The notes under the pieces were generated by a model. That model was not told where the DNA came from. It worked only from the letters and a program-made list of their open reading frames with translations, and ran no database searches. The translations under genes and the position numbers were made by a program. A stretch of 12,020 bases of DNA, taken from contig QFOL01000107.1 in the NCBI GenBank assembly GCA_003241215.1, positions 1-12,020 of the forward strand, written 5' to 3'. The stretch comes from Agrobacterium fabrum (GTDB lineage Bacteria; Pseudomonadota; Alphaproteobacteria; Rhizobiales; Rhizobiaceae). Below, in pieces: positions 1 to 6,698 of this stretch (positions are counted from its first letter, which is position 1; each line of letters opens with the position of its first letter).

Positions 1-556
1 TGACGCCAAGCACGGCATAGATCGCCACATCCTTGTCGGCCAGCACGTAAGGGTTGGCAAAGCCGAAGAAATTGGAGATGGCGGCAAACAGGCCGTAATC
101 ACCGTCATAAACGAAACGCCAGATCAGGCCGGCTGCGACATCCGCCAGCACATAGGGCAGAAAGAAAACCAGCCGGAAGGCGACGACGCCTGGAATGCGG
201 TGCGCCAGCATCATCGCCAGCCAGATCGCCAGCGGGATCTGGATCAACACGGAAATCAGGATGATGAGGCCGTTATTGAGCAGGGCCTGCGAAAAGGCGG
301 CATTGCCGAACAGGACCTGAAAATTCCTGAGGCCGACGAAATCGGTCGGCGTGCCATAGCCGTTCCAGCGGTAAAGGCTGTACCACGCCGCCTCGCCCAT
401 GGGCAGAATGACGAACAGGGTAAAGAGCAGCAGGGCGGGTGGCAGGAAGACCAGAAGGGTCAGCGCCCGGTCATGCGCGACCGAACTTTGCTTGCGCTTG
501 ACCTTTGTCGCGCCGCGCGCCGGTATGGACGCAGAAGTCATGGAAATATCCGTCAT
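1..556 (-). CDS. Sugar ABC transporter permease, MalF/UgpA type (partial, C-terminus off the left edge)
   Basis: Inner-membrane permease subunit of a carbohydrate ABC importer. The leftward reading frame is open from the ATG at 556-554 to the window edge, giving about 185 residues. It has a basic cytoplasmic N-terminus, then a first membrane helix (around residues 33-52, ending FVILPMGEAAWYSLY), the family-typical stretch FVGLRNFQVLFGN, and further helices (LIILISVLIQIPLAIWLAM and the LVFFLPYVLADVAAGLIWRF region). That N-terminal pattern is characteristic of MalF-like sugar permeases (BPD_transp_1). The EAA loop that docks to the ATPase lies outside the window. The gene follows the binding-protein gene by 70 bp on the same strand, the usual order in such operons, and a hairpin lies in the gap. 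A second in-frame ATG at 541 is a possible alternative start; ribosome-binding signals are weak for both. The sugar cannot be deduced. Confidence 0.9.
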   Translation of the reverse strand, partial: MTDISMTSASIPARGATKVKRKQSSVAHDRALTLLVFLPPALLLFTLFVILPMGEAAWYSLYRWNGYGTPTDFVGLRNFQVLFGNAAFSQALLNNGLIILISVLIQIPLAIWLAMMLAHRIPGVVAFRLVFFLPYVLADVAAGLIWRFVYDGDYGLFAAISNFFGFANPYVLADKDVAIYAVLGV

Positions 557-584
557 CTCTATCCGCTTTCATTGAGGCAGATAA

Positions 585-610
585 GCAGCGCCGCACATTC
601 GCGACGCTGC
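585..610 (-). promoter_or_regulatory. Intercistronic RNA hairpin between binding-protein and permease genes
   Basis: A 10-bp stem (one G-T wobble, otherwise Watson-Crick) encloses a 6-nt loop; in leftward-strand sense the arms are GCAGCGTCGC and GCGGCGCTGC around GAATGT. It starts 16 bp beyond the binding-protein stop codon and ends 28 bp before the permease start. There is no T-run after it, so it is not a classical full terminator. In bacterial importer operons such hairpins often protect the upstream binding-protein mRNA from 3' decay and lower permease expression. That role is inferred here by analogy. Confidence 0.6.
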
Positions 611-626
611 CATGGAAACCGTCAGA

Positions 627-1928
627 TCAGCGCAATTCGAATGCATCCTGAATCTGCTGGGCGCCCTCTTCCGCGCTCATCTGGCCGGAAACGATCTCGA
701 CGGAAACGTCATTGACGACGCGGCCGACGGCGGCGCCCAGCGTCTGGTCGAAGAAGTTCTGGTGCCAGGTGGAGCCGGCAAGCTGCTTGGCCGAATCCGC
801 CAGCAGCGGGTTCTTGACCGCGCCGTCAGCGCCCGTGGCAACCGGCAGGATCATGCCGGCGGTCGCCATCTTCTCTTCGCTTTCCTTGCTGGTCAGGAAG
901 GCCGCGAAATCGATCGCTTCCTTGGAGGCGTTCTTAGTGACCGCCCAGCCGTTCAGGCCGCCTAGCGTATCGGTGGCCTTGCCGGCGCCGCCCTCGACGA
1001 CGGGGAAGGCGAAGCGGCCGATATTGTCTGCGGCCAGCCCCTTGCCGTCACCGGCATTCTTGCGCTGGTTGGCTTCCGTATTGTCGAAACCGAGAATAAT
1101 CGCCGCCTTGCCGTCGCCGAAGACACCGAGCGCCTGTGGCCAGGTGGAGCCGAGATAACCGGGCTGGAAGGGTTCGAGCTTGCCGAACTCGGCCAGCTGC
1201 TCACCAGCCTTGATGATGGCCGGGTCCATGAAACCTTCACCCTCGCCCTTGCGGGCGGCATCGAACACGGCCTGCCCGCCATTGCGCATGACGAGATAGC
1301 TCCAGTAGAAATGGATCGGCCATTTCTCACCGCCGCCGCCGGCAATCGGGACGATGCCCGCTTCCTTGATCTTCTTGACCGTGGCGCTGAAATCGTCCCA
1401 GGTTTTGATGTCCTCGGCCTTCACGCCGGCCTTGGCAAACAGCTCGTTGTTGTAAAAGAAGCTGACGAGACTGACCTTGTAAGGCACGGCCCAGACCTTG
1501 CCGTCAAACGACAGGCCGTCGATTGCGGAAGAGTTATAGGCCTGCCGAAGCTTGCCGCCATCGGCGTCGAAAACCTCGGTCAGATCCTTCAGCGCACCGG
1601 TTTTGGACTGTTCTTCGAGAACGCCGCCACCCCAGCTATAGAAGAAATCCGGCACGTCGTTGGATTGTAGGAGGGTCGGCAATTTCGCCTTGAAGGCTTC
1701 GTTTTCCAGAAATTGCAGCTGTACATCCACACCAGGATGCTTGGTCTCGAAATCCTTGGCAATCTCCTCCCAGACGGCCACGGCTTTCGGGTCCAGTTCC
1801 ACATGCATCCATTTAACGACCGTTGCGGCCGAGGCGCTTGCGGCGCCGAGCATGAGAGCAATGCTTGTCGTTGTGGCAAAGCCTGTCAGCCTGCCGCTCA
1901 GGCTTGCGCCTGCGTGCCAAATCGTCAT
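627..1928 (-). CDS. Extracellular solute-binding protein, family 1 (sugar ABC transporter)
   Basis: Periplasmic receptor that captures a sugar and delivers it to the ABC permease encoded just downstream. The preferred start gives 433 residues: a hydrophobic signal peptide ending near ASASA, then a mature protein beginning around TVVKWMHVE. Family 1 features include the opening beta strand followed by the ETKHPGVDVQLQFLENEAFKAKLPTLL region, the VWAVPYKVSLVSFFYNNELF segment, and the ALGVFGDGKAAIILGF segment that precedes the C-terminal lobe. Length is normal for the family. A longer reading from ATG 1958 (443 residues) is open, but AGGGAGG (1938-1944) lies 9 nt before ATG 1928, so the shorter form is chosen. 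Transcription probably starts in the divergent region shared with the ROK gene. The ligand is unknown; the neighbouring Gfo/Idh and ThuA genes point to a sugar or disaccharide. Confidence 0.93.
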   Translation of the reverse strand: MTIWHAGASLSGRLTGFATTTSIALMLGAASASAATVVKWMHVELDPKAVAVWEEIAKDFETKHPGVDVQLQFLENEAFKAKLPTLLQSNDVPDFFYSWGGGVLEEQSKTGALKDLTEVFDADGGKLRQAYNSSAIDGLSFDGKVWAVPYKVSLVSFFYNNELFAKAGVKAEDIKTWDDFSATVKKIKEAGIVPIAGGGGEKWPIHFYWSYLVMRNGGQAVFDAARKGEGEGFMDPAIIKAGEQLAEFGKLEPFQPGYLGSTWPQALGVFGDGKAAIILGFDNTEANQRKNAGDGKGLAADNIGRFAFPVVEGGAGKATDTLGGLNGWAVTKNASKEAIDFAAFLTSKESEEKMATAGMILPVATGADGAVKNPLLADSAKQLAGSTWHQNFFDQTLGAAVGRVVNDVSVEIVSGQMSAEEGAQQIQDAFELR

Positions 1929-1970
1929 GATTGTGATCCTCCCTGGGGATTTCCTCATTTATTCCCCAAT

Positions 1971-1984
1971 GCGGATTAATTCAC
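1971..1984. promoter_or_regulatory. Putative ROK operator, left half of a divergent pair
   Basis: GCGGATTAATTCAC matches at 12 of 14 positions the reverse complement of 2060-2073, and the first nine bases are identical. The site covers the -10 region of the leftward promoter. ROK-family regulators commonly bind AT-rich operators near their own divergent promoter, so control by the adjacent repressor is likely but inferred. Confidence 0.5.
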
Positions 1985-2006
1985 ATTAGGCCTCGCCCAA
2001 TGTCAA
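1978..2006 (-). promoter_or_regulatory. Putative sigma70-type promoter for the sugar-binding protein operon
   Basis: On the leftward strand a perfect TTGACA (2006-2001) is followed, after 17 nt, by TGAATT (1983-1978). The -10 match is poor, though the surrounding bases are AT-rich. The -10 region overlaps the left copy of the GCGGATTAA half-site, which fits repression by steric block. No transcription start is known, so this is a pattern match only. Confidence 0.5.
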
Positions 2007-2036
2007 GGCGCTATGCCGATTTTTTGCCAAAACAGC

Positions 2037-2067
2037 TTGACACACCCCTCCCCTACACCGTTATTTA
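2037..2067 (+). promoter_or_regulatory. Putative sigma70-type promoter for the ROK-oxidoreductase-ThuA operon
   Basis: A perfect TTGACA (2037-2042) is followed after 18 nt by TTATTT (2061-2066), or after 19 nt by TATTTA (2062-2067). It would start transcription about 50 nt upstream of the ROK start codon. The -10 region lies inside the right-hand copy of the GCGGATTAA half-site. This is a pattern match only. Confidence 0.5.
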
Positions 2068-2073
2068 ATCCGC
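2060..2073. promoter_or_regulatory. Putative ROK operator, right half of a divergent pair
   Basis: GTTATTTAATCCGC is the inverted, near-identical partner of 1971-1984 (12 of 14 positions, nine consecutive). It overlaps the -10 region of the rightward promoter, so one regulator could repress its own operon and the transporter operon together. The two copies are 89 bp apart centre to centre. Confidence 0.5.
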
Positions 2074-2125
2074 AACCCGATATAAATCGGCTTCACGAAC
2101 AGGCATCGATCGCAGCAGGACCCCC

Positions 2126-3325
2126 ATGAAGACCGCAGACCCAGAACTGATGCGCGCGATCAACAGGCTGAGCGTACTTGATAGCATCCGCCGCCACGGG
2201 CCGATCTCGCGGGTGGAAATCAGCGAAAGAACTGAGCTCTCCACCACCACCGTCTCGGCGATTACCGCCTCGCTGCTCGATGACGGGCTTATCCTCACCC
2301 GCCATATCGGCGATATCCGCACTGAAGGCGCGCGCGGCAGGCCGCGCGTGATGCTGGAGCTGAACCCGGATGCAGCCCGCGTGGTGGGCGCCAAGATCGC
2401 CGCAAGCCGCATGGTCTTTGTCGTCACCGATTTCTGCGGCAACGTGCTTTCAACGCTTGCCCTGCCGATCCGTGTCGACCGTCAGCCTATCGGCGTCATC
2501 GCCGATCTGGTGGAGGACGGAGTGCGGCGCTGCGTCGTCGATGCCGGTCTTTCGCTTGAGGATGTGGACATGGTCTGCCTCGGCCTGCCCGGCGTCATCG
2601 AACATCGCACCGGGAAAATCCGCAGCAGCCCGATCCTGCGCGAGGTGAACGTCAATTTCGCCGAGGAAATGACGGCGCGGCTGAATTCGCCGACCATCAT
2701 CGAAAGCGACGCCCACGCCATCACGCTCGCCCACCACTGGTTCGGCCATGCGCGTGATCTCGAAGACATGGTGCTGATTTCGCTGGAACAGACGCTCGGG
2801 CTTGGCGTTCTGCACCAGAACCAGCTGTTTCGCGGCGCCGGCGGCCTCAGCCACAATCTTGGCGACCTTGTCATCGGCCTTGCCAATGAGGGCACGGTGC
2901 GGCTGGCGAGTCAGGCGGGTGAAAACGCCATTCTGGGCTCCCGCCCGGCGGATGGGCGTTTTGCCGAGGCCATCAGGCTTGGCCGTGGCATGCAGCATGC
3001 CCATGCGCTGATTGCGGCTGAAGACCACGATCTCATCACGGCCGCTTTGCGCGCCGGCGCAGCCCTCGGCCTGACGCTTGCCAACATCGTCACGCTGTTT
3101 GCACCGCCACGGGTCATCATTACCGGCTCCAGCCTCGAACTCGGCGAACCCTTCATCGCCAGCATCCGCGACAGCTACAACGCCGCCGTGCCGCCCTCGC
3201 TGGCCGGTGTCGCCGAGTTGGTTTTCGACGTTGCGAGCGATGAATTGTGGGCGCAGGGGGCTGCGGCCGTCGCGCTTTACGAGCTTTACGAATCGCCATG
3301 GAACACCACCGGGCCGGCGCTCTAG
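2126..3325 (+). CDS. ROK-family transcriptional regulator (NagC/XylR type)
   Basis: Likely sugar-responsive repressor of the divergent transporter and of its own operon. The 399 residues, near the usual length of ROK regulators, comprise an N-terminal winged helix-turn-helix (about 12-75, with SRVEISERTELSTTTVSAI as recognition region) and a C-terminal sugar-kinase-like ROK domain. The latter shows CLGLPGVIEHRTGKI near 151-165, a DAHAITLAHHW motif near 195-205, QTLGLGVLHQNQLFRGAGG near 222-240, and the closing strand APPRVIITGSS near 327-336. The cysteine-rich zinc motif found after GxxGH in most ROK proteins is absent: the region reads SHNLGDLVIGLANEGTVRL and has no cysteine. Start ATG 2126 is preceded by AGGA and gives a standard ROK N-terminus. 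The inducer is unknown, presumably the transported sugar or a derivative. Confidence 0.93.
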   Translation: MKTADPELMRAINRLSVLDSIRRHGPISRVEISERTELSTTTVSAITASLLDDGLILTRHIGDIRTEGARGRPRVMLELNPDAARVVGAKIAASRMVFVVTDFCGNVLSTLALPIRVDRQPIGVIADLVEDGVRRCVVDAGLSLEDVDMVCLGLPGVIEHRTGKIRSSPILREVNVNFAEEMTARLNSPTIIESDAHAITLAHHWFGHARDLEDMVLISLEQTLGLGVLHQNQLFRGAGGLSHNLGDLVIGLANEGTVRLASQAGENAILGSRPADGRFAEAIRLGRGMQHAHALIAAEDHDLITAALRAGAALGLTLANIVTLFAPPRVIITGSSLELGEPFIASIRDSYNAAVPPSLAGVAELVFDVASDELWAQGAAAVALYELYESPWNTTGPAL

Positions 3326-3377
3326 CCGGCAGGCTCACGCCGGGGATTCGGCATTTCTGATTTACGGGAGGAATCAT

Positions 3378-4478
3378 ATGAAAAAAGTCGGTATCGGCAT
3401 CATCGGCTGCGGCAATATTTCCAGCGCCTATCTCAAGGCCATGGCCTCGTTTCCCATTCTCGACATTCGTGGTCTTGCGGATATGAACGAGGAGGTCGCA
3501 AAGGCCCGCGCGGCGGAATTTGGCCTGCAGGCCAAAAGCGTCGACGCGCTTCTCTCCGACCCCTCGGTGGAGATCATCGTCAACCTGACGATCCCCAAGG
3601 CGCATGTGGAAGTGGGCCTGCGCGCGCTGGATGCCGGAAAACACGCCTATTCCGAAAAACCGCTCGGCATCAATTTCACCGAAGGCAAACGCCTTGCGGA
3701 TACGGCAAAGGCAAAGGGCCTGCGCATCGGCTCGGCCCCCGACACTTTCCTCGGCGGCGGACACCAGACCGCACGCCGGCTGATCGATGAGGGCGTACTG
3801 GGCCAGCCGGTTGGCGGAACGGCCACCTTCATGTGCCCCGGCCATGAGCGCTGGCACCCCAACCCGGCCTTTTATTACGAGGTTGGCGGCGGACCGATGC
3901 TGGACATGGGTCCTTATTACATCACCGATCTCGTCAACCTGTTCGGCCCGGTCACCAAAGTAGCGGGTTTTGCCATTGCGCCGCGTAACGAGCGTCTCAT
4001 CACCAGCGAGCCGAAGAACGGCGAAAAAATCCCCGTCCATGTCGCCACCCATGTCTCCGGCCTGCTGGGTTTTGAGAATAGCGCCGTGGTGCAGGTGGGC
4101 ATGAGCTTCGATGTGGCGGGCCACAAACATGTGCCGCTGGAACTCTATGGCACGGAAGGCACGCTGATCGTGCCCGATCCCAACCATTTCGGCGGCGAGG
4201 TGCAATTGCTGAAGAAGGGCGGCCAGTTCGAGCCGCAGGCCCTGTCATCCCCCTATGCGGATGGCAATTACCGCTCGATAGGCGTCGCCGACATGGCCCA
4301 TGCGATCCGCGAGAACCGCCCGCATCGCGCCAATGGCGATCTTGCCCTGCATGTGCTGGAGGTGATGGAAGCCTTCCAGACGGCATCGGACAGCGGCACC
4401 GCCGTTTCCATCACCACCAAGGCGGAGCGCCCTGCTCCACTCGAAACATCGCTGGTCGAAGGCCAGCTCGGCAAATAA
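3378..4478 (+). CDS. Gfo/Idh/MocA-family NAD(P)-dependent oxidoreductase
   Basis: Probably oxidises a sugar or sugar derivative in the cytoplasm using NAD(P). The 366-residue protein has an N-terminal Rossmann fold (GIGIIGCGNISSAYL, residues 5-19), the family EKP motif (93-95, Lys94 being the expected catalytic or cofactor-contacting lysine), and the substrate-domain motif GGGPMLDMGPYYITD (170-184). In many family members that motif is DxGxH; here the histidine position is Tyr180, as in a subset of the family. The start is the ATG at 3378, with GGGAGGA a few bases upstream; the reading frame is open further upstream but there overlaps the ROK gene in another frame. It lies 52 bp after the ROK gene and 17 bp before the thuA-like gene, so all three probably share one transcript. 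The pairing with ThuA recalls ThuB, which forms 3-keto-disaccharides; the substrate is not determined. Confidence 0.92.
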   Translation: MKKVGIGIIGCGNISSAYLKAMASFPILDIRGLADMNEEVAKARAAEFGLQAKSVDALLSDPSVEIIVNLTIPKAHVEVGLRALDAGKHAYSEKPLGINFTEGKRLADTAKAKGLRIGSAPDTFLGGGHQTARRLIDEGVLGQPVGGTATFMCPGHERWHPNPAFYYEVGGGPMLDMGPYYITDLVNLFGPVTKVAGFAIAPRNERLITSEPKNGEKIPVHVATHVSGLLGFENSAVVQVGMSFDVAGHKHVPLELYGTEGTLIVPDPNHFGGEVQLLKKGGQFEPQALSSPYADGNYRSIGVADMAHAIRENRPHRANGDLALHVLEVMEAFQTASDSGTAVSITTKAERPAPLETSLVEGQLGK

Positions 4479-4495
4479 TTCGGAGGAGAAAATAA

Positions 4496-5137
4496 ATGCG
4501 CGAAGCACTCATCGTCTGGGGCGGCTGGAGCGGCCACGAACCGCAGGAATGCGCCACCATCGTCAAGGACATGCTGGAGGAGGACGGTTTCAAGGTCTAT
4601 GTGGAGCACTCAACCGAGGCCTTCGCCGATCCTTCGGTACATGATCTGAGCCTTGTCGTGCCAATCGTCACCATGTCGAAGATCGAGAAGGAAGAGATTA
4701 AGAACCTTACGGCCGCGGTCGAAAACGGTGTCGGCATTGCCGGTTTCCATGGCGGTGCGGGCGACAGTTTCCGCGAATGCGTCGAATATCAGTTCATGAT
4801 CGGCGGCCAGTGGGTCGCCCATCCCGGCAATATCATCGACTATCACGTCAACATCACCCGTCCCGACGACCCGCTGATGGAGGGGATTTCCGATTTCCCC
4901 TATACGTCGGAGCAATATTACATGCATGTCGATCCCTCAAACGAGGTTCTGGCAACGACTAAATTTACAGGCGATCATGCCTGGTGGATCGACGGCGTGG
5001 TGATGCCGGTGGTGTGGAAACGCAAATACGGCAAGGGCCGGGTTTTCTATTCGGCGCTCGGCCATCAGGCCAAGGAATTTTCCGTGCCGCAGATGAAAAC
5101 CATGTTCCGCCGCGGCGCCAACTGGGCGGCGCGGTGA
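4496..5137 (+). CDS. ThuA-domain protein (trehalose-utilisation-like)
   Basis: Cytoplasmic protein of 213 residues made up entirely of a ThuA domain, a fold related to class I glutamine amidotransferases but without the catalytic cysteine. Recognisable parts are the opening strand ALIVWGGWSGHEP (4-16), the nucleophile-elbow-like GIAGFHGGAGDSF (80-92), GGQWVAHPGN (103-112), the EQYYMHVDP segment (129-137) and the closing PVVWKRKYGKGRVFYSALGH (161-180). In rhizobia ThuA works with the dehydrogenase ThuB in trehalose and related disaccharide catabolism, downstream of the 3-keto product. Here it sits 17 bp behind a Gfo/Idh gene with a strong GGAGGAG ribosome-binding site, so a role in the same keto-sugar route is likely. 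It is not called thuA because the surrounding gene set is not clearly the thuEFGKAB operon. Confidence 0.88.
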   Translation: MREALIVWGGWSGHEPQECATIVKDMLEEDGFKVYVEHSTEAFADPSVHDLSLVVPIVTMSKIEKEEIKNLTAAVENGVGIAGFHGGAGDSFRECVEYQFMIGGQWVAHPGNIIDYHVNITRPDDPLMEGISDFPYTSEQYYMHVDPSNEVLATTKFTGDHAWWIDGVVMPVVWKRKYGKGRVFYSALGHQAKEFSVPQMKTMFRRGANWAAR

Positions 5138-5194
5138 GGCTATAGGAGGAGGCGGTCAAATACCAACCGCTTCAGAATGTCGAGGCAGCTCCCT

Positions 5195-5291
5195 ACCCAC
5201 CCTCCGTCATCCTCGGGCTTGACCCGAGGATCCACTGGCCTGCACAGGTAATGGATCCTCGGGTCAAGCCCGAGGATGACGGAGGGTGGGT
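5195..5291. repeat. Nested perfect inverted repeat (two 40-bp arms), REP/MITE-like element
   Basis: The left arm 5195-5234 and right arm 5252-5291 are perfect reverse complements around a 17-nt loop. Each arm also contains its own palindrome, ATCCTCGGG-CTTGA-CCCGAGGAT, so the element can fold as one long hairpin or two short ones. The loop itself contains a short palindrome (CCTGCACAGG). Elements with this CCTCGGGCTTGACCCGAGG core are familiar to me as dispersed palindromes in intergenic regions of several alphaproteobacteria. Here it lies between the convergent ThuA-like and amidase genes and may act as a bidirectional transcription end or mRNA stabiliser. No ORF or obvious target-site duplication is visible. 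Confidence 0.85.
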
Positions 5292-5339
5292 TTGAAACGC
5301 TTTCACCAACACCGAGGGCGACCAGATGTCGCCCTCTCC

Positions 5340-6698
5340 TCAGCCGCGAACGATCTCTTCCGCTGCCATCGCAACACCGAGAACATGGTCATCCGTGCCG
5401 TGCAGGCCAGAAAGCAGCAGGCCAACCGGCATTCCCGCCTCGCCTGTTCCGCAGGGGATCGAGACACCACAGAGATCGAAAAAATTGCCGATCTGGGTGT
5501 TGCGCAGGGTCTTCGCATTCATGGCGAAAAAGGCTTCGTCATCATCGATGAGCGGCGCGACCTTTGCGGCCACATGCGGCAATGTCGGTGACACAAGCAG
5601 CTCGTCCTTGCCGATCATGCCCATAAACGCAGCCGTCATGCGTTCGCGCGCTTCTATGATGCCAATGTAATCCGGCATGGAGATATTCGCGCCCAACCTC
5701 GTTCTTGCCACCACCCGCGGGTCCATCCGCGCGGCATCCACACCTTCCAGCCGCGCCTTGTGCAGGGCAAATGCTTCCGCCGTCACCAGCGCGCCCTTTT
5801 CCCTGATAAGATCGAACAATTGCGAAAAGATCGGGAATGCCTGCCGCCGCACTGAGGCGCCGGCATGGGAGAGCCGCTCCACCGCCTGTTCGAAAGCAGC
5901 TGCGACACCCTCCTCGATACCATCGAAAAACACCGTTTCCGGCACGACGAGCGACAGGCCGGCAAGAGGCTTGCGTGCCAGATCGGCAGCAGCCCTGCCA
6001 CGCATGGCGGCATCCACCCAAACGGCATCCTGCACGGTGCGGGTAAGCGGCCCGAGCGAATCGAGGCTTTTCGCCAATGGATAGACGCCGCGCATCGAAT
6101 AACGGCCGCGGCTGGCCTTATACCCCACCACACCGTTGAAGGCGGCGGGAATGCGCACCGATCCGCCAGTATCCGTGCCGATTGCCACCGGCACCAGACC
6201 GGTAGCCACAACAACGCCCGCGCCGGAAGAGGAGCCGCCGGGCAAACGGTGGCCGTCCCGCGAGACTGGATTGCGCGGCGTGTCGAAATGCGGATTGATG
6301 CCGAGACCGGAAAAGGCGAACTCGCTCATATTGGTGCGGCCGACGCAGATCATGCCCGCCTGTTTCAGCGCCGTCACCACATCCGCATCGCGGGATGCGG
6401 GCGCATCGTCCGACAGCACCGTCGATCCGGCCGTCGTTACCATGCCCTCGAGATCAAAGAGATCTTTCCAGGCCACCGGAATGCCGTCGAGAGCGCCGCA
6501 GGAGCGGCCGTCACGAATGCGTTTCGATGCCGCTTCCGCCTCCGCCATGGCCCGCTCTTCCGTCAATCCGACAAAAATAGCCTGATCCTCTTCCCCACGT
6601 ATCGCATCCAGTGTCTCTTCCGCCAGTACACGCGGATCGAGTTGGCCGCTCTGGATGAGAATGGAAAGCTGCGCGACGTTTTTGCCCCTGTGAGCCAT
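5340..6698 (-). CDS. Amidase, amidase-signature family
   Basis: Cytoplasmic hydrolase of a carboxamide to acid and ammonia; the substrate is unknown. The 452-residue protein carries the full amidase-signature triad: Lys78 in IPVAWKDLFDLEG, the cis-Ser Ser156 in LPGGSSSGAG and the nucleophile Ser180 in GTDTGGSVRIPAAFNG. The spacing of 24 residues between the two serines is as in characterised family members. Length is normal for GatA-like amidases. The start at 6698 is preceded by AGGGA (leftward strand) 8 nt upstream. It is transcribed alone, convergent with the thuA-like gene across the inverted repeat and divergent from the GGDEF-EAL gene. There are no gatB or gatC neighbours, so it is unlikely to be the tRNA amidotransferase subunit. 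It could be a catabolic amidase such as an indoleacetamide or allophanate hydrolase relative; sequence alone does not decide. Confidence 0.92.
   Translation of the reverse strand: MAHRGKNVAQLSILIQSGQLDPRVLAEETLDAIRGEEDQAIFVGLTEERAMAEAEAASKRIRDGRSCGALDGIPVAWKDLFDLEGMVTTAGSTVLSDDAPASRDADVVTALKQAGMICVGRTNMSEFAFSGLGINPHFDTPRNPVSRDGHRLPGGSSSGAGVVVATGLVPVAIGTDTGGSVRIPAAFNGVVGYKASRGRYSMRGVYPLAKSLDSLGPLTRTVQDAVWVDAAMRGRAAADLARKPLAGLSLVVPETVFFDGIEEGVAAAFEQAVERLSHAGASVRRQAFPIFSQLFDLIREKGALVTAEAFALHKARLEGVDAARMDPRVVARTRLGANISMPDYIGIIEARERMTAAFMGMIGKDELLVSPTLPHVAAKVAPLIDDDEAFFAMNAKTLRNTQIGNFFDLCGVSIPCGTGEAGMPVGLLLSGLHGTDDHVLGVAMAAEEIVRG

Noticed and set aside
3078..3377. Upstream extension of the Gfo/Idh reading frame
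   Set aside because: It overlaps the ROK gene in another frame and encodes low-complexity sequence; the ATG at 3378 has a strong ribosome-binding site and starts exactly at the Rossmann fold.
3153..4205. Long leftward open frame opposite the oxidoreductase gene
   Set aside because: Typical antisense shadow of a GC-rich gene; no recognisable domain, rich in His, Ala and Arg, and fully covered by a convincing gene.
5195..5291. CRISPR repeat or insertion-sequence terminal repeats
   Set aside because: Only one inverted pair with a 17-nt loop, no spacers, no transposase, so neither fits; REP/MITE-like palindrome is the simpler reading.
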